Shown in pieces: positions 1 through 6,983 of a stretch of 7,214 bases of DNA. Both the position numbers and the translations under genes were made by a program. The DNA is from Streptococcaceae bacterium (GTDB lineage: Bacteria; Bacillota; Bacilli; Lactobacillales; Streptococcaceae), in the NCBI GenBank assembly GCA_009779335.1, contig WREM01000047.1, positions 1 to 7,214 on the forward strand. Direction: 5' to 3'. Position 1 is the stretch's first letter. Each line of letters starts with the position of its first letter. The notes beneath the pieces are model-generated. The model ran no database searches. It saw only the letters and a list, made by a program, of their open reading frames with translations, and was not told the origin of the DNA.

Positions 1-278
1 ACCCCTTCGATAAGTGCAAAATCTGCATCTTTAGTGGCATGTGAGAAAATATCCTCGATCTGCTCTTTGTTCATCACAAAACTGTCAAGATTTCTGCATG
101 GACGCCCGGTTGCAGCTGTCAGGTACGAAGGATCGATGTAGTCCATACCCACCTTGAATGTTTGCACTCTATACTTTTTTGCGAGCGCTGCTGCAATCGA
201 GATAGAGATACTTGTTTTTCCGGATCCTGACCTGTCTCCTGCGATCAGAAGAGTGCGTATAGTGTGTGTAGTTGGCAT
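1..278 (-). CDS. cfbB: Ni-sirohydrochlorin a,c-diamide synthase (CfbB/CbiA family), N-terminal part, runs off the left edge
   Basis: The enzyme amidates the a and c acetate side chains of a cyclic tetrapyrrole using ATP and glutamine; CfbB acts on Ni-sirohydrochlorin in F430 synthesis, CbiA on cobyrinate in B12 synthesis. Seen here are the first 92 residues, starting MPTTHTIRTLLIAG. They include a P-loop-like GDRSGSGKTS (residues 14-23), the substrate-site block KVGMDYIDPSYLT (about 42-54), TGRPCRNLDSF (57-67) and ALIEG (about 87-91), all in the order and spacing of the family's ATPase domain. The glutamine amidotransferase half lies outside the window. The ATG at 278 was chosen because the P-loop follows at the normal distance. 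No good ribosome binding site is visible: GGTAAT lies about 20 bases upstream, too far. It starts 7 bases after the HTH/HNH gene stops. Family assignment is firm; CfbB over CbiA rests on sequence wording and is less sure. Confidence 0.82.
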   Translation of the reverse strand, partial: MPTTHTIRTLLIAGDRSGSGKTSISISIAAALAKKYRVQTFKVGMDYIDPSYLTAATGRPCRNLDSFVMNKEQIEDIFSHATKDADFALIEG

Positions 279-285
279 TGTATTT

Positions 286-3285
286 TCAATCCCATTTATT
301 ACCATGCTCCTGGTTACATGTTGTGCACAAAAGCCGCAAATTGTTTATCTCTGTTTTACCTCCCTTTGATATCGGAACAATGTAATCGATTTTAAACAAG
401 GCTTTATATGGAGATATCCTGCTACATAGTGCACAGCTGTATCCATAACTCTCCCTCGCTTGAGTATAAAGATCATCCTCAATTTTTCTGTAAAATTCTG
501 GTTCAGTTTCACGAATAGTGGAAAGTGGCTGCGATACATATTTTGTTTGATCTTCCACATTGACCATAGGACGTTTCAAGCCCAGATTCATCGCCCTTTT
601 TACCTGTGAACCAAACATGCCTCGATATTCTTGCAAGGTTGACGGACTTATGCCGAACTCTTCAGAGATCTTATCTATGGTAGATTCATTTGCGCATTTG
701 TAGGACAGCCGCATAAGGTCTATTTTTGCTTTTTTCACAGACTCAGGAGAAATTTGCAGATTTTCCTCCCCTAGGATATATGCAATTTCAGTATCATTTT
801 TTCCCTGATGATATGCTGCAATTAGCTTTGCAAGCTGAGTTGGAGTGAGATTTGTTTTTACGATACCCTGTTCCAAAATTTCACTCAAAATGAATTCTAT
901 TTTAGTTTCTACAGTATTGCTATCTTGCACTACCTTTGGAATTTCTTCTAAAGTGACATTGTTTCTTTCTTCCTGCGCATCAAACACGTGCTGGTATTCT
1001 GACGAGTTTTGAAATTTGCTCAATTTGTCAATCAAAGACTTTTGTGCGTCATATGTGTGCCGATATTTTTGTAAAGTCGATAAATTTATGCCGAACGTTT
1101 CACAGGTCTTTTCCATACCCGGTTCCGTTGTGAAACGTAGCCGTATTAAACGAGTCCTCGCTCGATTCACTTTTTTTGACAGCCTTTCAGATCCCAGATC
1201 ATGTGCAATTTCAATATCTTTTTTTCCCTGATGACATGATGTAATTATCTTTGCAAGCTGAACTGGAGTGAGATTTGTTTTTACGATACCCTTATCCAGA
1301 AATTGATGCATAATGAGTGATATTTCACGTTCTCCATCGTCAATATCATGCAATATCTCATGAATTATTTCGTATGCTGGTGCATAAAATGCGTCTCGAT
1401 ATTCTAGATAGATTGTTTCACCAATTTCTTTTATAGTTGATCTATCTGCAAAGAGCAGCCGTATTAAACGATTTCTCGCTTGGTTCACTACATTTGACAG
1501 ACTTTCATCCCCTAGAGCACGTGCAATTTCAGTATCGGTTTTTCCATGATGATGTGCTGCAATTAGATTTGCAAGCTGTGTTGGAGTGAGGGTTGTTTTT
1601 ACTATATCTCGTTCCAAAAATTCACCCATAATGAGTTCTATTTTATTTTCTAAAACACTGCTATCTGATTTTTCCTTTGCAATAGACATTTCTAGTGACA
1701 GAACATATTCATCAATGATATGAGGCTGCTCATTCATGGGATCTATAAGAATGTCTCCTAAAATTTGCATAGCTACATAATTAATTTCATCCAAAAGTAG
1801 TTGAGGCATGGTCATTGCGCCCTCTGCAATTTGTTTAAGTTCTTTTTGCGGATTTTCACAAGTTAATACTGCATGAAGCGCCTTTTGTTGTTCAGGTATA
1901 AGATGTTCGATAATTTCTTTCAAGTTAGGTGGGAGGATTGACAGATTAAACAATGTCGAGGGTTCATTCACATCGGGAAGATGTGGTGGGTTTTCACGTA
2001 TATGTTCTAATTCATCACGAAAATCACTTTCTACTGTGATACCATCATTTTCCTTTATCAATAGGGCACAGCCAAGATAACGTTCTGCCAAGCGGTTGAT
2101 TTCAAGTATTAAAGGCTCATCTTCCTGTTTATATTCATACTCCAAAGTCAAATGTATTATCTGGTGTAAAAGGTTTCGCGCTTCTATGGTAAGAGCAATA
2201 TACACAAGTGTAACCTTATGTAAATCGCTTAATAACACTTTCTCAATTGGTGAATCAGATTCTTTCACATGCAAGTCAGCACGAATATCATCAGATTGAC
2301 TGCGTAAATCGTTGATTTTTTCAAAATCAAGAGTGACATTTTCTTCTTCTTTCTTTGCCTCAAATTTGTGTGGGTATTCTGGCAAGTCCTGTGATTTGCC
2401 AACCAAAAATTTTTGTGTATCAAACATCTCTCGATATTCTTGCAAAATTGTTGGACTTATGCCGAACTCTTCACAGATTTCGGTTTTGGTAAATTCATTT
2501 GCACAGCCATAGTATAACCACATTAAGTGAGTTCGCAGAGATTTCACTGATTCTGCCAGAAATTCATTCCCCAAATCACGCGCAATTTCAACATCACCCC
2601 TTTTCTGATGATGCCCTGTAATCACCTTAGCAAGCTGTGTTGGAGTGAGGGTTGTATTGAATAGACCCCGATCCAGAAATTCACGCATAATTAGTTCTAT
2701 TTTACTTTCTAAAACTGCAACATCACCATCAACAAGATAGTCAGCATGTTTTAAAAGCTCTTTTTCAAGATTACGTTTGAAGAGTGGTTTGCTTGCAGAA
2801 TATGTGCAAGTGTGAAAAAAACTGTTTTCATCTCCCCAAAGTGAATCGATATAGTCATTCTGTTCTGAGCCATGAAGGTTTTTTTCTATGATTTCTTTTG
2901 CAATGAGAGATATGGCTATGTTTCGATGGCAAATACTTTCATGAGAAATAAAAAAAGGTTTTGACTTGTTTCGAGCAAAATATTGTAGCAAATTCTCAAT
3001 ATCTTGGCGATTGTAGGGTGGAACCATATCTACATCAAAGTATGCAAACTCACAGCGAGCAACCATCTCATCCAGGATTTTAGGTTCAATGGTTTCATCT
3101 ACAATTTCAAAATCCTCAAACAGAGCAGGTAATCCAGCGATAAGTTCTTGATATCTCTCTTTGGAGTTGCTGTAAACAAAAATGTGAGGATGTCTATCGT
3201 CGTCATCACTTTCAGCAAATACATACATACCAAGAAAATGAGCAAGGAAATTCGCGAGTTCTTGAGACGTGTAAAGATGTTTCAT
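286..3285 (-). CDS. 999-aa chimeric protein: unknown N-terminal domain, four HTH modules, embedded TerB-C-like domain, C-terminal HNH domain
   Basis: Domains in order: residues 1-189, an unrecognised, probably alpha/beta region with an acidic DDDD run near 27-30; HTH module 1 at 190-298; a TerB-C-like domain at about 352-540 (MTMPQLLLDEIN, ILGDILID); HTH modules 2 (543-637), 3 (650-752) and 4 (791-895); HNH at about 937-999 with CALC (951-954), IDYIVPISKGGKTE (966-979), CTTCN (987-991) and H994. Each HTH module carries LTPxQLA, then D-x-EIA-x-x-LG, and usually a second HTH ending FGIxxSTLQxYR. The expected DH of the HNH motif is DY (Tyr968), so nuclease activity is doubtful. No signal peptide or membrane segment is seen, so it is probably cytosolic. 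The ATG at 3285 follows AGGTAAT by 5 bases, one mismatch from the archaeal AGGTGAT site. The open frame over 999 codons argues for selection. Inferred role: DNA-binding accessory or effector of the adjacent ATPase-helicase module. The full architecture is not one I recognise. Confidence 0.85.
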   Translation of the reverse strand: MKHLYTSQELANFLAHFLGMYVFAESDDDDRHPHIFVYSNSKERYQELIAGLPALFEDFEIVDETIEPKILDEMVARCEFAYFDVDMVPPYNRQDIENLLQYFARNKSKPFFISHESICHRNIAISLIAKEIIEKNLHGSEQNDYIDSLWGDENSFFHTCTYSASKPLFKRNLEKELLKHADYLVDGDVAVLESKIELIMREFLDRGLFNTTLTPTQLAKVITGHHQKRGDVEIARDLGNEFLAESVKSLRTHLMWLYYGCANEFTKTEICEEFGISPTILQEYREMFDTQKFLVGKSQDLPEYPHKFEAKKEEENVTLDFEKINDLRSQSDDIRADLHVKESDSPIEKVLLSDLHKVTLVYIALTIEARNLLHQIIHLTLEYEYKQEDEPLILEINRLAERYLGCALLIKENDGITVESDFRDELEHIRENPPHLPDVNEPSTLFNLSILPPNLKEIIEHLIPEQQKALHAVLTCENPQKELKQIAEGAMTMPQLLLDEINYVAMQILGDILIDPMNEQPHIIDEYVLSLEMSIAKEKSDSSVLENKIELIMGEFLERDIVKTTLTPTQLANLIAAHHHGKTDTEIARALGDESLSNVVNQARNRLIRLLFADRSTIKEIGETIYLEYRDAFYAPAYEIIHEILHDIDDGEREISLIMHQFLDKGIVKTNLTPVQLAKIITSCHQGKKDIEIAHDLGSERLSKKVNRARTRLIRLRFTTEPGMEKTCETFGINLSTLQKYRHTYDAQKSLIDKLSKFQNSSEYQHVFDAQEERNNVTLEEIPKVVQDSNTVETKIEFILSEILEQGIVKTNLTPTQLAKLIAAYHQGKNDTEIAYILGEENLQISPESVKKAKIDLMRLSYKCANESTIDKISEEFGISPSTLQEYRGMFGSQVKRAMNLGLKRPMVNVEDQTKYVSQPLSTIRETEPEFYRKIEDDLYTQARESYGYSCALCSRISPYKALFKIDYIVPISKGGKTEINNLRLLCTTCNQEHGNKWD
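601..915 (-). repeat. HTH module 4 of the 999-aa protein
   Basis: This stretch encodes residues 791-895: LTPTQLAKLIAAYHQGKND, TEIAYILGEENL, then EEFGISPSTLQEYRGMF. It is the best-formed copy and directly precedes the linker to the HNH domain. The LTPxQLA / EIAxxLG / STLQxYR layout resembles archaeal proteins annotated as conditioned-medium-induced protein 4; this is from memory, not a search. Confidence 0.8.
1030..1338 (-). repeat. HTH module 3 of the 999-aa protein
   Basis: This stretch encodes residues 650-752, with LTPVQLAKIITSCHQGKKD, IEIAHDLG and a full second HTH (ETFGINLSTLQKYR). A linker with EYQHVFDAQEERNNVTL follows, matching the linker after module 1. At the DNA level 1264-1292 is identical over 29 bases to 841-869 in module 4. 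Confidence 0.8.
1375..1659 (-). repeat. HTH module 2 of the 999-aa protein, second HTH shortened
   Basis: This stretch encodes residues 543-637, starting right after the embedded TerB-C-like domain. The first half is normal (LTPTQLANLIAAHHHGKTD, TEIARALGDESL). The second HTH reads STIKEIGETIYLEYRDAF (616-633), about six residues shorter than the matching part of modules 1, 3 and 4, and lacks the FGIxxST turn. It shares VNxARxRLIRL with module 3. Confidence 0.78.
1666..1894 (-). repeat. Internal copy of the TerB-C gene 3' end (copy B)
   Basis: Positions 1681-1894 align without gaps to 7001-7214, with about 39 mismatches by hand count (about 82% identity), including an identical 29-base run at 1850-1878. 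It encodes residues 465-540 of the 999-aa protein, about 77% identical to the C-terminal 77 residues of the gene at the right edge. The match ends where that gene has its stop; here the frame continues into HTH module 2. The TerB-C-like domain itself continues upstream to about 2232. Confidence 0.9.
2392..2718 (-). repeat. HTH module 1 of the 999-aa protein
   Basis: This stretch encodes residues 190-298. It has the repeat signature LTPTQLAKVI, then DVEIARDLG, and a complete second HTH reading EEFGISPTILQEYREMF. Wording around CANE and LQEYR puts it closest to module 4. It is followed by a linker with EYPHKFEAKKEEENVTL, which recurs after module 3. It is separated from the other three modules by the TerB-C-like domain. 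Confidence 0.8.
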
Positions 3286-3290
3286 TTTTT

Positions 3291-3297
3291 ATTACCT
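3291..3297 (-). promoter_or_regulatory. Ribosome binding site of the 999-aa gene
   Basis: AGGTAAT stands 5 bases before the ATG at 3285 and differs by one base from AGGTGAT, part of the complement of the archaeal 16S rRNA 3' end. It supports this start. It also overlaps the stop codon of the HNH remnant. Confidence 0.5.
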
Positions 3298-3432
3298 TTT
3301 ATTTTTGTTACATGGTGTGCAAAGGAGTTGTAAATGACCTATTTCTGTCCTGCCTCCTTTTTGCATCGGAGTACTGGCAGGCAGGTTCAAGCGTTTGCTG
3401 CTTGACATCACATTTGTGACGCACACTGAAAA
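3292..3432 (-). pseudogene. Remnant of an HNH endonuclease 3' end
   Basis: The 156-base gap between the helicase stop and the next start codon is not empty. One open frame from 3432 to the TAA at 3294-3292 reads 46 residues, whose second half is an HNH tail: PMQKGGRTEIGHLQLLCTPC, then NKNKR. It aligns codon by codon with the 999-aa protein's own tail (PISKGGKTEINNLRLLCTTC, then N). The upstream half (about FSVCVTNVMSSSKRLNLPAS) has lost the DH motif and the first CxxC pair; another frame reads CDVKQQ there, so a frameshift or a small deletion is possible. No start codon or ribosome site suits it. I read it as a decayed HNH gene end, cut off by recombination just after the helicase gene. No promoter or terminator stands out in this gap. 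Confidence 0.7.
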
Positions 3433-3441
3433 TTACAGTTT

Positions 3442-5649
3442 TCATATTGTTTTCAATATCTGAATAGCTTCTACGATATCCATTTCATTGTAAAGATACG
3501 CCTTTCGTAATAACTCATCAGGAACCATCACATCGTACTTATCAATTTTTGGTGCTCTGCCTTTTGGTAAGACATAATCTGGATTATATTCAATTATATC
3601 AAGGCTTTTTACTACTTGGACAAAATCATTCAGCGGTAAACCGGAGATGATTTCAAGATAATGTTCAAAATTTAATGCTTTTTTTATCTGTAATGCATCT
3701 TTCAAGCCGCAGGTTAACAAAGCATGAATTGTCCGTATCTCCCTTGTTCCAACCCAAGGACACAGCAAGAATGATTTCTCACTTATGGGAATAATGCTAC
3801 GCTGCAATATATCTGTTTCACGTGCAAAACATCGCGCATCTTGCAGTAGATTTAGTGCATTTGGATTCAGCTTCAAATCCGGATATTCACTGTCTTCAAG
3901 TAAAACTTGCCTCATTCGCTGTACAATTCTTGTGTGAATGTCTCCACATGAACCACCGTTCCAACGAGGAATATGACCGCCTTTTACTGGTTCCACATAT
4001 ATGATTTTTCGTTCCTCATTTACGGATTGGACTTTCCATGGGCGACCAGCTAATACAAAGGCTTCATCTTCAATGGGGCAAGCACTTAACGTGCCGATTT
4101 CACCATCCTTACTATGTACGCGATATACTTGCTCATCTTGGAAAACAGCAAAAAAAGAATAGTGGTTCGTGATGCGTTCTCCTTTTAAACCTACGATAAT
4201 AGTTCCCGATTCAATGCGCTCTAAATAATCATTTTCGACCATATGTCGCAGTAGATCTCGGTACTCATCTTGACTGATTGTATTTTGAAATGCCGGAAGA
4301 GTGAGGACCTTTTTTGCCAACTCAGGAGGTGTAAGTTCTCCATAGGTCATTACAGTGCTCAGTGTTTGATGAGCTAATACACTAAATGGTTTTTTCTTAA
4401 GTATAAACGGCTCTACCCATCGTTCTTCCAGATATAATTGTATAATTGCAATAGACCTCAATAATTCCCACGGAAGATCGTCAAGGGATGTTTGGTTATT
4501 TTGTTCATGAAGGTTTACAAACGTCATTTTAGATTTTTCAGACCTCCGTCCGGAACGACCGAGACGTTGAACAAAACTTGCGCATGAATAAGGCGCACCA
4601 AACTGAATAGTAGATTCTAACTCCCCAATGTCAATTCCAAGTTCCAATGTCAGCGTTGCTGCTGCAACGGTTGGACCGCTTTCCCGTAAAGCGGTCTCTG
4701 CATCTTGTCGCAGGATGGCAGCAATACTCCCATGATGCACATGGAAAATATCGCGTTCGCATCTTTTGGTGGCAATTTTTCTCATGTTTGCAATTATTTC
4801 TTCTGCATTGCTTCTACTATTCACAAATATAAGGCACTTGGGATACTTGGTATCATGGCATTCCAATGATTTCTGATAAATAAAATCGTTGGATTCTTGC
4901 AAAACCATACTTCTCTGTTCAAGATCATCAGGTAAAGAACCACCAGGTAAAATAAAACTTTCAATATTTAGGTCTATGGTTCTATCAAGTTTATCTGTCC
5001 CAACAAGTTTTGCTTCTCGTTTAGTTCCGGCAGCGAGAAACTGTTTTGCGAGGGAATAATCATTAAGTGTCGCAGAAAGACCAATGCGTCTTGGCGTACA
5101 TCCAGCGATTCTTTCAAGCCGCGATAGTAAACAAAGTGTCTGCAATCCACGATCTATGCCCATTAGTGCGTGAATTTCATCAATTACGACAAAGCGTAAA
5201 TCAGCAAATAAACGGGCAGAATCACCAGGGCGCCGCATTAATAATGATTCTAATGATTCTGGTGTTATTTGCAAAACACCTTGTGCCTCCTTTATTGCAC
5301 GTTTTTTTATCGATTGAGAAACCTCTCCATGCCAAGGCCATACAGGAATATAGTTTTCTTCTAATAAACCGCTTAATCTTTCAAATTGATCATTAATCAA
5401 AGCTTTTAGCGGTCCTATATATATTATTCCAATAGAATTGGCTGGCTTCTGGTATAAGGTCGTGAGGATCGGAAAAAAAGCAGCTTCGGTTTTTCCCGAT
5501 GCTGTTCCTGATGCTATAATGAGGTGATTATCTGTATCTAAAATGGCATTACAAGCATCAACTTGTACTGGTCTTAAATCATCCCACTTTTTGCGATAGA
5601 TATATTCTCGAATAAATGGTGCGTACCGCTTCAATGTAACTTTGCTCAT
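3442..5649 (-). CDS. Lhr-like DEAD/DEAH-box superfamily 2 helicase (BrxHI-like)
   Basis: A 735-aa ATP-driven helicase or translocase expected to act on DNA. The superfamily 2 motifs are complete and in order: the RPVQ region (26-29), motif I GTASGKT (48-54), Ia PLKALINDQ (80-88), Ib TPESL (129-133), II DEIH (157-160), III SAT (192-194), IV CLIFVNSR (272-279), V TLELGIDIGE (334-343) and VI QRLGRSGRR (361-369). The region from about 400 to 735 is the winged-helix and C-terminal part typical of Lhr-type proteins, though shorter than in long bacterial Lhr. The Met codon at 5649 overlaps the ATPase stop by ATGA and has no clear ribosome site of its own, so translation is probably coupled. Pairing with a DUF2791 ATPase recalls BrxD-BrxHI of type 2 BREX and Ter-linked DNA-processing operons. 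All catalytic motifs are intact, so it should be active. The helicase class is certain; the defence role is inferred. Confidence 0.92.
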   Translation of the reverse strand: MSKVTLKRYAPFIREYIYRKKWDDLRPVQVDACNAILDTDNHLIIASGTASGKTEAAFFPILTTLYQKPANSIGIIYIGPLKALINDQFERLSGLLEENYIPVWPWHGEVSQSIKKRAIKEAQGVLQITPESLESLLMRRPGDSARLFADLRFVVIDEIHALMGIDRGLQTLCLLSRLERIAGCTPRRIGLSATLNDYSLAKQFLAAGTKREAKLVGTDKLDRTIDLNIESFILPGGSLPDDLEQRSMVLQESNDFIYQKSLECHDTKYPKCLIFVNSRSNAEEIIANMRKIATKRCERDIFHVHHGSIAAILRQDAETALRESGPTVAAATLTLELGIDIGELESTIQFGAPYSCASFVQRLGRSGRRSEKSKMTFVNLHEQNNQTSLDDLPWELLRSIAIIQLYLEERWVEPFILKKKPFSVLAHQTLSTVMTYGELTPPELAKKVLTLPAFQNTISQDEYRDLLRHMVENDYLERIESGTIIVGLKGERITNHYSFFAVFQDEQVYRVHSKDGEIGTLSACPIEDEAFVLAGRPWKVQSVNEERKIIYVEPVKGGHIPRWNGGSCGDIHTRIVQRMRQVLLEDSEYPDLKLNPNALNLLQDARCFARETDILQRSIIPISEKSFLLCPWVGTREIRTIHALLTCGLKDALQIKKALNFEHYLEIISGLPLNDFVQVVKSLDIIEYNPDYVLPKGRAPKIDKYDVMVPDELLRKAYLYNEMDIVEAIQILKTI

Positions 5650-6983
5650 AGGTCAAATTTAGCAAACTGTGCATCGCTTTCATCTGTTACCTGTTCTGGA
5701 TCTTGTTCTGCACTTTTTACGGCGTAGCCTTGTTCATTTATTAACGCATTGAAACTGGCCTCAGGATTTTGATGCAATATATTCAGTAAACCAAGAAAAT
5801 CCCTTGTAATTTCACGAGGTGTTAGGAGCTCATCAGCTCCTAGACGTGAAAGCACTGTTTCCAGAAATGCCATTAATTCTTGTGTACCAAGAGAACAACT
5901 ATATGTATAGTGAGCACTATGAACTTCACATAATCGCTCCATCAAGAGATAAATTTCTTCGCGGGTGAGTTGATCAAGTTTGGTGACAGGGCTTGTATAG
6001 TCTACAAACCCTTGTGTTCCAAAGCGATTATCTGAAAGACGTAAACGAAGCGCATCGTAATTGAACAAACCTCGCTTTTCATCATAAATAAATTGTGGGG
6101 TTCCGCTCAGAAAAACTCCGATATATTGTGCTTTTCCTTGCATAGTATCATTGAATATTGCAAGAATTTTTTCGTAATTGCTATCTCTTGATTGTTTATG
6201 TGATATTTTGTAGAGATTGACACCTTCGTCTAAAAAGACAAGTAGACCTTTATATCCTGCCTTAATAATGAACAGTGCAAAGACTTTGAGAAATTCATAC
6301 CAGTTCTGGTCGTCAATGATACGATCAACTGAAAGATTCTGTTTCGCCTCTGTCTTCGTGGCATACTCTCCTCGAAGCCATCGTAAAGAAGATTGTTTTA
6401 GACTCTCATCTTCAGTTTTCATCCCACGCCAATAGGAATCAATTACCGTTGCAAAAGCGAATCCGTAGGACATTTCAGCAAGTTCACTCTTAATCTCTAG
6501 GATTTTCCCACTAACCGCGTTAATAATTTCAGGATCACCAGCACTCAAATTGTTTTCTTTTGCTGCCAGAGTTTGCAGTCCATTAATCCATTTTTGCAGA
6601 ATTGCTTCTAAAGCACCACCTTCTGGTCTTGTTGTTATGGCTAAATGTTGCATCAATTCTCGGTAAGTTGCAAGCCCTTGGTCCTTTGCTCCAGTAAGTC
6701 GGCGTTCCGGAGATAAATCAGCATCGGCAACAACGAAACCCCGATCCATAGCATTATTGCGAATTACTTGCAGCAAAAAACTTTTACCACTGCCATATTG
6801 TCCGGAAACTAAGCGAAATGTTGCCCCTCCTCCCTCAATTGTAGCAAGGTTATGTAAAAATGCCTTTATTTCATTTTGCCTGCCCACTGCGATATGGCGT
6901 AATCCAATCCTTGGAACAACACCCGCTATTAACGAATTGATGAGTGCACTCGATTCACGCTGACTGATTTTAGCTGGCGTCAT
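5646..6983 (-). CDS. DUF2791 P-loop ATPase (BrxC/BrxD-like)
   Basis: A 445-aa AAA/STAND-like ATPase. The N-terminus has the family signature SGVVPxxGLxHxxVGR in the form GVVPRIGLRHIAVGRQNEI (21-39), followed by Walker A GQYGSGKS (61-68), Walker B LLVFLDEG (247-254), the sensor-like block GVFLSGTPQF (289-298) and an arginine-rich stretch ALRLRLSDNRF (311-321). The length fits BrxD-type proteins, not the much larger BrxC. No membrane segment is present, so it is cytosolic. The family is found with Lhr-like helicases in type 2 BREX and in TerB-linked operons, where ATP binding probably controls helicase loading or activity (inference). The start at 6983 has AAGGAG 8 bases upstream and overlaps the upstream stop by ATGA; its own stop overlaps the helicase start the same way. 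Motifs are intact. BREX itself is not supported, since no PglX, PglZ or methylase is visible. Confidence 0.92.
   Translation of the reverse strand: MTPAKISQRESSALINSLIAGVVPRIGLRHIAVGRQNEIKAFLHNLATIEGGGATFRLVSGQYGSGKSFLLQVIRNNAMDRGFVVADADLSPERRLTGAKDQGLATYRELMQHLAITTRPEGGALEAILQKWINGLQTLAAKENNLSAGDPEIINAVSGKILEIKSELAEMSYGFAFATVIDSYWRGMKTEDESLKQSSLRWLRGEYATKTEAKQNLSVDRIIDDQNWYEFLKVFALFIIKAGYKGLLVFLDEGVNLYKISHKQSRDSNYEKILAIFNDTMQGKAQYIGVFLSGTPQFIYDEKRGLFNYDALRLRLSDNRFGTQGFVDYTSPVTKLDQLTREEIYLLMERLCEVHSAHYTYSCSLGTQELMAFLETVLSRLGADELLTPREITRDFLGLLNILHQNPEASFNALINEQGYAVKSAEQDPEQVTDESDAQFAKFDL

Noticed and set aside
345..560. A 71-codon minus-strand frame in a different register from the HNH region
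   Set aside because: It overlaps the HNH domain, whose Cys pairs and KGGKTE motif are in the long frame; no independent signal.
601..2718. Regularly recurring DNA blocks (such as TGGAGTGAG) that could suggest CRISPR or non-coding repeats
   Set aside because: Spacing is several hundred bases and uneven, and the repeats are in-frame protein modules.
3408..3419. Small inverted repeat TCACATTTGTGA as an operator
   Set aside because: Arms are only 5 bases, it lies within the decayed HNH remnant, and nothing else supports a regulator site.
286..3441. An insertion sequence or transposon carrying the 999-aa gene
   Set aside because: No transposase, terminal inverted repeats or target duplication could be found; the repeats present are coding duplications.
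5067..5396. A 109-codon plus-strand open frame, and other plus-strand frames of 60-72 codons
   Set aside because: All lie opposite conserved minus-strand genes, show no family motif and have no ribosome sites; they are shadow frames.
3442..6983. A complete BREX system
   Set aside because: Only BrxD-like and BrxHI-like proteins are seen; PglX, PglZ, BrxA/BrxB and a methylase are absent from the window.
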